From assembly GCA_030589895.1 (NCBI GenBank), contig JAUUZQ010000003.1, forward strand, positions 1 to 64,000: a stretch of DNA of 64,000 bases, written 5' to 3'. Source of the stretch: Bacteroidales bacterium. Its GTDB lineage: Bacteria; Bacteroidota; Bacteroidia; Bacteroidales; GCA-2748055. This document shows positions 50,666-60,304 of this stretch, in pieces. The notes below the pieces were generated by a model. That model had not been told where the DNA came from, made no database searches, and saw nothing but the letters and a program-made list of their open reading frames with translations. The translations under genes and the position numbers were made by a program. Numbering within the stretch: the stretch's first letter is position 1; the number at the start of each line of letters is the position of its first letter.

Positions 50666-53600
50666 TTACTCCTTGATAAATCTCACAACGCCAGTGGTAT
50701 CATCGCTGGTCATTCTGACCATATAGATACCGCTGTTAAGTGAAGACACATCGAGTGTAATAGTAGATTGTCCGCTATTATTAACATTCATAACAGCAGC
50801 TCCTGTAATATCGAAAATGGTCATACTTTGTACTTCCTCGATATTTTCCATATAGAGCTTATTCACAGCAGGAACAGGATAAACATTCACATTGTTGAAC
50901 AGGCTATTCTCAACACCTACTTCAACAGTGAACAGAACTGTATAAGTCTTCTCAGTTGTTCCATCCTCCGCAGTAACAAGTACTGAAGTTGTACGTGCTG
51001 CTTCATCTCCACCCAGATCAGTAGCAGGAGTAACATCTATTATAGCTAAACCATCATCTGTAGCTGTAGCAGTTACCACAGGAACATCAGTTGTTCCGGC
51101 AGTCAGGGTCATAAAATATGACAACTGTGCAGGGCTAAATCCTGTAACAGATGTTCCATCAACCATCAGGTCGCTAAGTGTAGCATCATCAGAAGGCAGA
51201 GGAATAACCAGGGTATGATAACCCAGGCTATCGAAATAATTCTGATCCATTACAATCCATTCTGAATTGTCAGCATTGGTTCCCGCACTGGAAGCCCAAT
51301 CGGTATTTCCTTCCATTACAGTTCCTTTTCTGAGAAGTGTATGCTCTTTTGTTGCATTCGTTACACCTGCAACATCCCAGCCATCACCCGGATCAGGACC
51401 AATTTCTCCGATAATATCAACCAGGGTAGTATCAACAGAAGTAATAACCACCATACCTCTTGCGTCATCACCGTTATGGTGTACAGGACTTGGATATCCC
51501 ATCACTTCATCGGCACCATCGTGAGCAAATAATGTAACATCAACCTCATCGGTAATAATTACATAATTCTCATGTGATCCCAATATTGTGCCAGCAGGGA
51601 AAACATGGAAATATTCCCAATTATCACCACCATTGCTTATTTGAGCAAGTTGATAGTAATCCATTCTCACTGCTTCATCATTAGGATTGAAAATTTCAAT
51701 TGCTTTATTGTTTCCACTTCCCTCTATATACTCTGAGAAAATAAGCTCTCCAGGCATACCTGCATCAACAGTAATGGTATAAGTTTTAGTTGTTGCGCCA
51801 TCTTCAGCGGTAACAATCAATTTATAATCTGTCATAACATCAGTTGCTTCGGTTGTACCATCAGCTTGATAGGTCATAAATGTTGCACCTGCAGCAGGAA
51901 TCACCAATGCTTCAAATGAAACAAGATCAGACTTATAAAGTACACCAGCAATAGTTCCAGCTCCATCGTCAACTGTGTAAACAACAGATGTAACACTTGC
52001 ATCATCACTTAATGGATCTTTTGTAACAACATAAGCCTTGGTAACATTACTATCTTGTGACGTTACTATCAACTGATAACCAGTTTGAAGATCTGTTGCT
52101 ACTGTAGTGCCGTCAGCTTCATACACCATAAATGTAGCTCCGTATACAGGAACAATATTGCCCTCCAAAGTCGCAAGATCTTCTAAGGCAGGAACAGCAG
52201 TTATAGTACTTCCTGCATCATCAACTGTGTATACATCAGATGTTACCGAAGCCTCGGCAGATGGAATTTCAACAACGTCGCCTGCAGCTGTTGGATAAAC
52301 TCTCCAATCGCCATAGGAATAGGATAATGGACCCGTGATATCGTATGTGCCACCCAAATTAAGCGTTGCTTCATAATAAGGATCATCAGTCAAAATCACA
52401 CCACTTCCATCATCAACTTCTGCTTCGCCATAATTGTTGGCTTCTGTTACGACGACTGCTGAGCTGAGTTTTACAATAACACCTTCAAGTGTCTCACCTG
52501 CTCCACCAGTTGTCACATCTACAGGTGCAGGAACAGCTTTCCCGGATGCAATATTTTCAAAGGAGAAAAGACTGGTCATTTGCGTTAAAGAATAATACTC
52601 ATCAACTGTACCGGCAATAACAATACTATCACCAACAACAGGCATATTAACATCATCTCTAACAACCACTCCACTATAATCTCCTCCAATACCATCTGAA
52701 ATATAATACTCATCTTTACCATTGGCATAAGAAACAATACCTGTAGTTATGCACACTGTATCTTCATATAATGCAATTACATCGCTCTGAATATCATAAA
52801 TACTGAGCATAGGAACAATTGCAAAAATTTCAGAATCATCCATTGGCTCTCCTGCCAGGAATGTCACATTAGTTGCTTCGGTAATGCGAATCATACCTTG
52901 CAATGTTGCTGGAGAATCAGTAGGAATTGTATAATCTACTGTTCCTGTTGTTGGAGAAATATCTTCAACAATAGGCGCCCACAATCCACCGGCATCAAAT
53001 GAAACCCAGATTGTGATATTACCCACGAATTCAGCATTCCAGTCTATGTGTAAATCCTGTCCGGGATAGAATGCCTCCCCACCAGCGGGATAGGTCACCT
53101 CAATCACAGGAGTTGCAACACCAATAGTAGTAAATGATGCGCTTTGCACAAGATCTGCTGCATTACCTGCTGCGTCCTCTACAACATTAGCTTTGAGAGC
53201 AGCATAGTAGACCTGATCATTGGCCAGATCGGCGTCAGGGTCTATGGTAATAATTGTTTTTTCTGCATTAATAGAGACAGTACTGGCAACATCCGCACCA
53301 GCATTGTCGGTGAGCTTTAGTTCAACCAGAGCAGATGCATCTGTAATTTCAGTTCCACCAACATTTAAAATAGCCTCATCGAATGTAAGGGTGATATTTG
53401 AGTTAATCGCTACACTGGTAGCTGCTTCCAGTGGAGAAAATACCACAACTGGTGGCGCAACATCGGCAAGCTCTTCAAATACAAAATCATCCCAATAAGT
53501 TACAGCACCGCTATAGGTTCTCACTTCAAGAGCTAATGCGGCTGCCGCAGCAGGAGCTGTAACAATAGCAGAGTAATATAACCATTCCCCTGTACCGTTA

Positions 53601-53989
53601 GGCAAATATCCACCGTCAGGACCTCTTATTGATCCTTGAGTATCGTCGTAAAGACCTGCACCGGAACCATCCTCCCATACACACCATATTCTTGAATCAT
53701 CGCCATCTCCTGGAACAACTTTATACCAAAAACTAAGTTGGTATTCTTTTTCTGCAGTGACCGCAATATCTTGGGCAATATCTTTGGTGCCACCAGTATG
53801 TTTTGCAGAATAAGTCCCTGAATGAACATTTGCTGCTACCGATTCCTGATCCACATTCTCCGCTTTAGTCCAACTTGTTGGATGAGTTGCATCATCCCAA
53901 GCTTCAAACCCCGGGTTTAAAACCAGGTTCTGCGCTGATACTGAAAACGCCAGTATTGCCAAAATTGATAATAAGTAGTATTTCTTCAT
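50666..53989 (-). CDS. Large T9SS-exported multidomain protein (carbohydrate-binding-like, Ig-like, OB-fold-like, lamin-tail, cadherin-like)
   Basis: NLVLNPGFEAWDDATHPTSW; SbsA-like Ig; ITTGIVSYANGKDEYYISDGIG OB-like; ELIFSEYIEGSGNNKAIEIFNPNDE lamin-tail; NVYPVPAVNKLYMEN sorting domain. Confidence 0.82.
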   Translation of the reverse strand: MKKYYLLSILAILAFSVSAQNLVLNPGFEAWDDATHPTSWTKAENVDQESVAANVHSGTYSAKHTGGTKDIAQDIAVTAEKEYQLSFWYKVVPGDGDDSRIWCVWEDGSGAGLYDDTQGSIRGPDGGYLPNGTGEWLYYSAIVTAPAAAAALALEVRTYSGAVTYWDDFVFEELADVAPPVVVFSPLEAATSVAINSNITLTFDEAILNVGGTEITDASALVELKLTDNAGADVASTVSINAEKTIITIDPDADLANDQVYYAALKANVVEDAAGNAADLVQSASFTTIGVATPVIEVTYPAGGEAFYPGQDLHIDWNAEFVGNITIWVSFDAGGLWAPIVEDISPTTGTVDYTIPTDSPATLQGMIRITEATNVTFLAGEPMDDSEIFAIVPMLSIYDIQSDVIALYEDTVCITTGIVSYANGKDEYYISDGIGGDYSGVVVRDDVNMPVVGDSIVIAGTVDEYYSLTQMTSLFSFENIASGKAVPAPVDVTTGGAGETLEGVIVKLSSAVVVTEANNYGEAEVDDGSGVILTDDPYYEATLNLGGTYDITGPLSYSYGDWRVYPTAAGDVVEIPSAEASVTSDVYTVDDAGSTITAVPALEDLATLEGNIVPVYGATFMVYEADGTTVATDLQTGYQLIVTSQDSNVTKAYVVTKDPLSDDASVTSVVYTVDDGAGTIAGVLYKSDLVSFEALVIPAAGATFMTYQADGTTEATDVMTDYKLIVTAEDGATTKTYTITVDAGMPGELIFSEYIEGSGNNKAIEIFNPNDEAVRMDYYQLAQISNGGDNWEYFHVFPAGTILGSHENYVIITDEVDVTLFAHDGADEVMGYPSPVHHNGDDARGMVVITSVDTTLVDIIGEIGPDPGDGWDVAGVTNATKEHTLLRKGTVMEGNTDWASSAGTNADNSEWIVMDQNYFDSLGYHTLVIPLPSDDATLSDLMVDGTSVTGFSPAQLSYFMTLTAGTTDVPVVTATATDDGLAIIDVTPATDLGGDEAARTTSVLVTAEDGTTEKTYTVLFTVEVGVENSLFNNVNVYPVPAVNKLYMENIEEVQSMTIFDITGAAVMNVNNSGQSTITLDVSSLNSGIYMVRMTSDDTTGVVRFIKE

Positions 53990-54345
53990 AGTAATAAGTA
54001 TTTAGTTAAAATTGTACTGTTAATTAATTTTCTTTCGTTAAAATAACCCAATCAATCCCTTGTCAAAAAAATCTGAGAGACAAGGCATCTAAATTAGGAA
54101 TTACACTTCAATTGAACATGCAATTGTTAATAAAATGTGTGTAAGTATGACATGTCCTTGAGCAGCAATAAAAATACGATTTAAGCTCAATAGAGTAGAT
54201 TCTGATTTGTTAAATAATAATTAAGCAGATATTGTTTTGACCAATATGGCAATATTGCTCTTAAAAGAGGGGTTTTCCTCCACAGAGGCGCGACAATTTG
54301 GCAAAAATACTAAGTGAATTTTTGTACATTGTATCGACAAACAAA

Positions 54346-55806
54346 ATGTTCAGGAATCTATCATACAGGAAATTCTCCTTCGGATACAATTTCGAGGATG
54401 ATAAAGAGATCGTCTCACTGATCTCCATCAACTACTTCTATCTGGTTCTGTTTAGTGCCGTTGTCATCATGCTGCACATTGACAATAACGGACTCCTTCC
54501 TGTTAGTTTCAGATATCATGCAATTATTTTAATAGCAATTATAAATCTTATACTCATTAAATACAAAAGGATAAGATTGGCGCAGTTGATCTTGATGATA
54601 CTGGTTCCATTTCTTCTTATGATACTCCCGGTCATTGCCAGATTGTACGATAATGAGTTTTACTTCTGGTTTCCTTATCTTCCTATTGCATTCTCTCTGA
54701 CACCACACTTTATATTACACCCAAAAAAGGACCGAATACTCCTGCCTGTTATCCTTAGTATATATTTTATCCTGGGATTATCCATCGATAATCTGATGAT
54801 CTATTTTAGCGAAATGGAAGAAGAGATTATTCCAATTGTAATAGAAAACCGTTTTTACTACAACCTTATTCCAGCTATATTCTTTGCTTTTGTGAATCTG
54901 GCATTAGGCTTGCTCTTTTTACAAAATAATAAATATGAAACAAGATTAAAGATGCGAAGAAAAGAATTGGAAGAAAAAAATAGTATTCTTTCCAATCAAA
55001 AGGAAGAACTCCAGAGTATTAATGCAAATATGGACAGAACCCTGAATCAACTACATGAAACCCAATCAAAACTGGTTCAATCGGAGAAACTTGCCGCCTT
55101 GGGAACGCTTACTGCAGGTATAGCCCATGAAATTAATAATCCCTTGAATTTTATTTCAGGGAGTCTGGAAGAAATGGAAGATATTCTGAAACAGCACCCT
55201 GATTTATTTAAAAACTATGATGAAAATGATCTTGGAGAACATTATCTCGAATTAATCCGTTTTGCAAAAGAAGGGGTGATTCGTACGACAGATATTGTAA
55301 CTAAACTTGGTTCATTAAAGAGCAGAGAGTCTAAAGTATTAAAAAGAACAAACATTGTTACGCTAATTAAATCTGCATTGCTGGATATTCAAGCCTTCAT
55401 TCCATCCTTTATAAATATAACAACTGAAATACCTGATAATTTGACTATTGAGTGTTGGTATCCGGAAATTCAACAAGTTGTTCAAACCATTATTACAAAT
55501 GGAATTGATTCAATTTCGAGTAAGAAAGAGAAGGACAATGAAATGATCTCAATAACTGCATATCAGGAAATTATCGAGAAAAAGAATTATGTTACGATTT
55601 CAATCTCCAATACAGGACCACTGATACCGCAAAAAGAAATTCATAAGCTATTCGACCCTTTCTTTACAACAAAAACGCAAGGAAAGGGTATTGGGCTGGG
55701 ACTATCAGGAAGCTTCAATACAATACAACATCACAAAGGATTCATAAGTGCTGAGAACAGAAACGACCATGTTCTGTTTAAATTTTCATTGCCGGAAAGT
55801 ATTTGA
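54346..55806 (+). CDS. Membrane sensor histidine kinase
   Basis: About six N-terminal TMs, coiled coil, LGTLTAGIAHEINNPLNFI H-box, TNGIDSI N-box, GKGIGLGLSGSF G-box. ORF-track start 54298 is TTG. Confidence 0.88.
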   Translation: MFRNLSYRKFSFGYNFEDDKEIVSLISINYFYLVLFSAVVIMLHIDNNGLLPVSFRYHAIILIAIINLILIKYKRIRLAQLILMILVPFLLMILPVIARLYDNEFYFWFPYLPIAFSLTPHFILHPKKDRILLPVILSIYFILGLSIDNLMIYFSEMEEEIIPIVIENRFYYNLIPAIFFAFVNLALGLLFLQNNKYETRLKMRRKELEEKNSILSNQKEELQSINANMDRTLNQLHETQSKLVQSEKLAALGTLTAGIAHEINNPLNFISGSLEEMEDILKQHPDLFKNYDENDLGEHYLELIRFAKEGVIRTTDIVTKLGSLKSRESKVLKRTNIVTLIKSALLDIQAFIPSFINITTEIPDNLTIECWYPEIQQVVQTIITNGIDSISSKKEKDNEMISITAYQEIIEKKNYVTISISNTGPLIPQKEIHKLFDPFFTTKTQGKGIGLGLSGSFNTIQHHKGFISAENRNDHVLFKFSLPESI

Positions 55807-55849
55807 TTTCAACAAGATATTAAATCTCTTTTTTAGAAAGCTCTAAGTT

Positions 55850-56230
55850 TCAGGCGGATATTTTCTCAAGAGCCTCTTCAATAGTAGAGATCAATTGAAT
55901 CTTATTCCAGGGTTTAACCAAATACCTGAATATATACTCTTTGTTGAAGCCTTCGAGCATGACATCAGATTCGATATACCCGGTTAACAGCATACAAATA
56001 ATATTGTTGTTACTCTCCTTTATCTGTTTGATAAATTCCAATCCGTCCATTTCCGGCATCTTCAAATCTGAGATAACCACACCTATCTGAGCATCTTTCT
56101 CCAGAATCTTCAAACCCATTTTTGCTGAGTCTGCCGTAACAATATCAAACTCCTTTCTCATGGAAAGATCGAAAAGTCTGATGTTGATTTCTTCATCATC
56201 AACGTACAGTATTTTTCTTTTTCCTTCCAT
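55850..56230 (-). CDS. Single-domain response regulator (REC only)
   Basis: ILYVDDEEINIRLFDL...VVISDLKMPEMDGLEFI...CMLLTGY...LVKPWN. Confidence 0.92.
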   Translation of the reverse strand: MEGKRKILYVDDEEINIRLFDLSMRKEFDIVTADSAKMGLKILEKDAQIGVVISDLKMPEMDGLEFIKQIKESNNNIICMLLTGYIESDVMLEGFNKEYIFRYLVKPWNKIQLISTIEEALEKISA

Positions 56231-56255
56231 CCTAAAGTTTAACTAAAATATACTA

Positions 56256-56915
56256 TTAAGCGTCTTCCGGATTAACAACCATATACGATTTATTAACAAT
56301 CAAATCTGCCATAGGTCTAAGAGTAGACACAGCCATATGCTCATGTTCCAGGATAGACAGTCTAAAATCACTCATTGCCTCCTTCATCCTAATAATCTGA
56401 TTGATCTTTGTCTCGTGGTAGGTAAGATCAATAAAAACCCGCAGATCAATATCCGGTGCATTGATAGCATAGAGTCCATCAACAATCAGCAGATCAATCT
56501 TTTCAAAATCCACAATTAACTTGTCAACTTGCTCAGGAATAAGATCTATACATGGCATCATACACTCCTGGGCCTCTTTAAAATCACGAATGGTCTTCTT
56601 CAGCTTGATCCAGTCATACTCATCCAATCCAATTTTATCAAATCCCTTATTCCTCCTCCACTCTTCCCGCAACAATGGTTGAATTTTGTAATAGTTATCC
56701 GTATGAACCACTTTCACCCTGATGTGATTTTTTTTCAAGGCTTTACCAAGGGCATGACTTAACTCCGACTTCCCTGATCCGCTTTCTCCTGAAATACCAA
56801 TCACACAACGATATCTGCTGTCCTCCATGTCAGCCTTTCTCTGCAACACTATCTCACAAAGACTAGCTGCAGCCTCTTTGTGCATGTCGTTTATTAATAA
56901 TATGTCTCCAAGCAT
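56256..56915 (-). CDS. Uridine kinase/phosphoribulokinase-like P-loop kinase
   Basis: VIGISGESGSGKSELSHALG...VVHTDNYYKIQP...DLLIVDGLYAINAPDIDLRVFIDL. Confidence 0.8.
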   Translation of the reverse strand: MLGDILLINDMHKEAAASLCEIVLQRKADMEDSRYRCVIGISGESGSGKSELSHALGKALKKNHIRVKVVHTDNYYKIQPLLREEWRRNKGFDKIGLDEYDWIKLKKTIRDFKEAQECMMPCIDLIPEQVDKLIVDFEKIDLLIVDGLYAINAPDIDLRVFIDLTYHETKINQIIRMKEAMSDFRLSILEHEHMAVSTLRPMADLIVNKSYMVVNPEDA

Positions 56916-56927
56916 TCTTCGGAATAT

Positions 56928-59900
56928 TTATTTGTACTTAATTACCTGTGACACACCATTGCTCAGGCTAATTTCCTCGTCACAAATATGGACTTTTATT
57001 TCCTTATTTTGTTCAGATTCAGAAATAATTTTAATCTCAGAGTCAGAAACAGTTAGCTCATATTTAACAGCTCTATAGTGGAAACTAAATTTCAGGGATT
57101 TCCATCCTCCCGGTAAAGCAGGAGTAAATTTGGGATCCTCTCCGGAAATATCCAAGCCTGCATAAGATACCATGGCATCAAATACAGTTCCGGCCATTAC
57201 ACCACAATGTACACCCTCCCCGGTTGTCCCCCCCTGTATATCTATAAGGTCACTTTCCAACGCTTCCATATACAACTTCCATCCAATATCTTTCAAACCG
57301 GCTTGATATGCAAGCCTGGCATGGACCAAACGACTTAGGGTTGACCCATGTGATGTTCTGGCGATATAGTAATCAAAATTTCTGGTGATATAATCGACAG
57401 GTACAGTATATCCAAGCTCTTCAATGATTTTGCTCACTTCATCGTTACCGAGGTTATAAAATGTCATTAAAAAATCTGCTTGCTTGGCAAGTTTGTACTC
57501 ATCGGGCGATTCTCCTTCAGCCTTTAATATCCTGTCCATACGGTGCAGGTCATCATATTTTTCCCGAAATGAATCCCAGTCAAGCTCTTTCAAACTGAAA
57601 TACCCCCTGAATTGTTCAATTACCCCATCCTCATTAAGGTTCAAAGCCAATAGTTTTCTAACATCCTCCCAATGAGTCAGGTCCTTATCAGTAAGATTAA
57701 TTTTCTTCAGGACTTTCGCAAAAATATCCTCATCAAAAGAACCCTTAAAATCATTCACCTTCCCAAGCATCCAGCTTACCATGATATTCGAGTAAGCATT
57801 ATCTGTTACTCCACCAACATCTGTTCCGGGCAACTGCTCATGAAACTCATCCGGACCCATTACTTTATCAATATGATATCGCTCGTCTGACTCCCATAAA
57901 GCTGATTTACTAATCCAGAATTTACAAATATCCATGTAAAGCTCAAGGCCATAATCAGTCATAAAATCCTTGTCATCTGTAGCCAGATAATAATTCCACA
58001 CATTATAGGCAATGGCCAGAGAAATATGTCTTTGAAGAGAACTGTAGTCATCACCCCATTCGCCTGAGAGTGGATTCAGATGTACAGTTTGGGTCTCTTC
58101 CCTCCCATCACTTCCGCTCTGCCAGGGAAACATCGCTCCTTCATATCCATATTCTTTTGCGTATTCCCTGGCTTTTTCAATCCTGTTGTAGCGATACATC
58201 AGAACAGATCTTGTAACTTCAGGAAAATGAATATTGTAAATTGGAAGAATATAGAGTTCGTCCCAGAATATATGTCCCCTGTATGCTTCTCCATGTAATC
58301 CCCTTGGAGCAATACCAGCGTCTAATCCGGCGTGATGAGGGGATGCCGACACCATCATGTGATAGAGGTGCATACGCAATAATTTTTGCGCCTTTCGGTC
58401 ACCTTCAACTTTCAGATCAATTTCATCCCAGATACCCTTCCAGCTCTGTGTTGATTTCTTCAATTCATCTTCAAATGAATTCATCGCCATTAAAGCAACA
58501 GAAGAGTCCTGCATAGGATGCATAGAATCTTTTTCACGGGATGTATAGATGCTTACCAATTTATCAATTAAGATTTCTTTCCCCTCCTCTGCAGCAATCT
58601 GAATTATTTCAATGATGCAAGACTTTCCGGATTTGCGTGTCCTAACAATATCTACTGATGCAGCTCCAAAAACATCATGTCTGGCTGCCATTGCAATCTC
58701 AACATCAGATTGATTTGTCCTGACCAGCAATTTAAGATGCTCTCCTTCAATTGTTTCGCTTACAGACTCTAAATGTTTCTGGTTCAACTGCTTATACCTT
58801 TCAACCCCCGCATTGATATGGTCTGCCGATATGGAAGATTCAATCTCCAGTTTTGCAGAGTAGTTCAATGGTGTGAGTGCATAACTTATCCCGGCACTGT
58901 GCTTATCATGCATGCCTGCAAAACGGATGGATTTAACAGCTGTTCTTCTCTGCTGCTCATCCGTAACAATCATCTCCCTTATGAGGAGGCCACTCTTCAT
59001 ATCAAGACGGCGATGAATTTTTTCGATAGTAAACGAACTCTCCGGAGTAAATTCAAACCAATCCCCTCCATCAATTCTAAATTTTACAGGAAGCCAATTA
59101 GATATATTCACAAAATCCTCGTTTTCAAGATCCCTTCCTGCAACTTGAGAAACACGTCGATTAAAAAGTCCTGAAATATAGGTTCCCGGATAGTTGACAG
59201 CATTCGCTTTGCTTTCTTCCATCGCTCCGCGGGTGCCGAAATATCCATTCCCAACAGTAAGAAGCGCTTCTCTTGATCGCTCCATTTGCTGTTCATAATC
59301 GTAATATTCCAGGTGCCACGAATTCTCCTCCATCCCGGTGGAAAACCATTCGTTGATACTCTCCATGCTAACTTCACCCAAATCTTCAACCACAATATCA
59401 CCACCATTAATTTGTAATTCCCTCACATTATCCTCCCGGGCAACACCAATTACCAATCCGAAATTCCCTTTTCGACCAGCCTGAACACCGGAAACTGCAT
59501 CTTCAACTACCACAGACCTATGATACTCAACTCCAAGCCGGTCGCATGCTGTCGTAAAAATATCAGGTTCCGGTTTCCCCTCCAGTCCAATTTCTGCCGA
59601 TACAACACCATCGATCCTGGTTTCAAAAAAATGCATCAGATTCGCTTTCTCAAGAACCGGCTTACAGTTCTTGCTTGAAGAAGCCACTCCTATTCTGATA
59701 CCTGCAGCTTTCAACTTATGAAGAAGATCAACTGTAGAATCGTAAACTTTCACACCCTCTTCATCCAAAACCTGATTAAACAAAAAGTTTTTCCTGTTTC
59801 CAATGGCACACACAGTTTCCAGGGCAGGATCATCTGATGGATCTCCAAATGGAATATCAATTCCCCGTGATTCAAAAAACGATGCCACACCCTTATACCT

Positions 59901-60086
59901 GGGTTTTCCATCTACATACGGAAGGTAATCATCTGCATGGGTAAATTCTTTGAAAGGCTCTCCAAATCTCTCCTCCCGGGACCTGAGATAATCGTTGAAC
60001 ATCTTTCTCCATGCCGACCCATGAACCAAAGCAGTTTGCGTAATCACCCCATCGAGATCAAAAATAACAGCATCGAAATTGAACAT
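56928..60086 (-). CDS. Fused beta-phosphoglucomutase-like HAD / GH65 glycoside phosphorylase
   Basis: N-terminus FDAVIFDLDGVITQTALVHGSAW...KPEPDIFTTACDRLGV...VVVEDAVSGVQAG; C-terminus YRGHIFWDELYILPIY...VMGPDEFHEQLPGTDVGGVTDNAYSNIM. Confidence 0.9.
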   Translation of the reverse strand: MFNFDAVIFDLDGVITQTALVHGSAWRKMFNDYLRSREERFGEPFKEFTHADDYLPYVDGKPRYKGVASFFESRGIDIPFGDPSDDPALETVCAIGNRKNFLFNQVLDEEGVKVYDSTVDLLHKLKAAGIRIGVASSSKNCKPVLEKANLMHFFETRIDGVVSAEIGLEGKPEPDIFTTACDRLGVEYHRSVVVEDAVSGVQAGRKGNFGLVIGVAREDNVRELQINGGDIVVEDLGEVSMESINEWFSTGMEENSWHLEYYDYEQQMERSREALLTVGNGYFGTRGAMEESKANAVNYPGTYISGLFNRRVSQVAGRDLENEDFVNISNWLPVKFRIDGGDWFEFTPESSFTIEKIHRRLDMKSGLLIREMIVTDEQQRRTAVKSIRFAGMHDKHSAGISYALTPLNYSAKLEIESSISADHINAGVERYKQLNQKHLESVSETIEGEHLKLLVRTNQSDVEIAMAARHDVFGAASVDIVRTRKSGKSCIIEIIQIAAEEGKEILIDKLVSIYTSREKDSMHPMQDSSVALMAMNSFEDELKKSTQSWKGIWDEIDLKVEGDRKAQKLLRMHLYHMMVSASPHHAGLDAGIAPRGLHGEAYRGHIFWDELYILPIYNIHFPEVTRSVLMYRYNRIEKAREYAKEYGYEGAMFPWQSGSDGREETQTVHLNPLSGEWGDDYSSLQRHISLAIAYNVWNYYLATDDKDFMTDYGLELYMDICKFWISKSALWESDERYHIDKVMGPDEFHEQLPGTDVGGVTDNAYSNIMVSWMLGKVNDFKGSFDEDIFAKVLKKINLTDKDLTHWEDVRKLLALNLNEDGVIEQFRGYFSLKELDWDSFREKYDDLHRMDRILKAEGESPDEYKLAKQADFLMTFYNLGNDEVSKIIEELGYTVPVDYITRNFDYYIARTSHGSTLSRLVHARLAYQAGLKDIGWKLYMEALESDLIDIQGGTTGEGVHCGVMAGTVFDAMVSYAGLDISGEDPKFTPALPGGWKSLKFSFHYRAVKYELTVSDSEIKIISESEQNKEIKVHICDEEISLSNGVSQVIKYK

Positions 60087-60304
60087 ACTTATCAAATTTT
60101 TAGGTGTAAAGTTGTTTTACGCTCTCAAGCAATCTATTTTTATAGAAGCTTTTAAACAAAGGTAGAAGGAAAAAGGTAAAAGGAAAGTACTGAATGTCTT
60201 TTATGACTATATTGTCATAAGAAGTTTCAGATCCTTGAGAACTTACAAAAATTGAAAATATTCTTTCTTCAGGAGCATATGAAACATAGCGTAAAAACAA
60301 CTCA

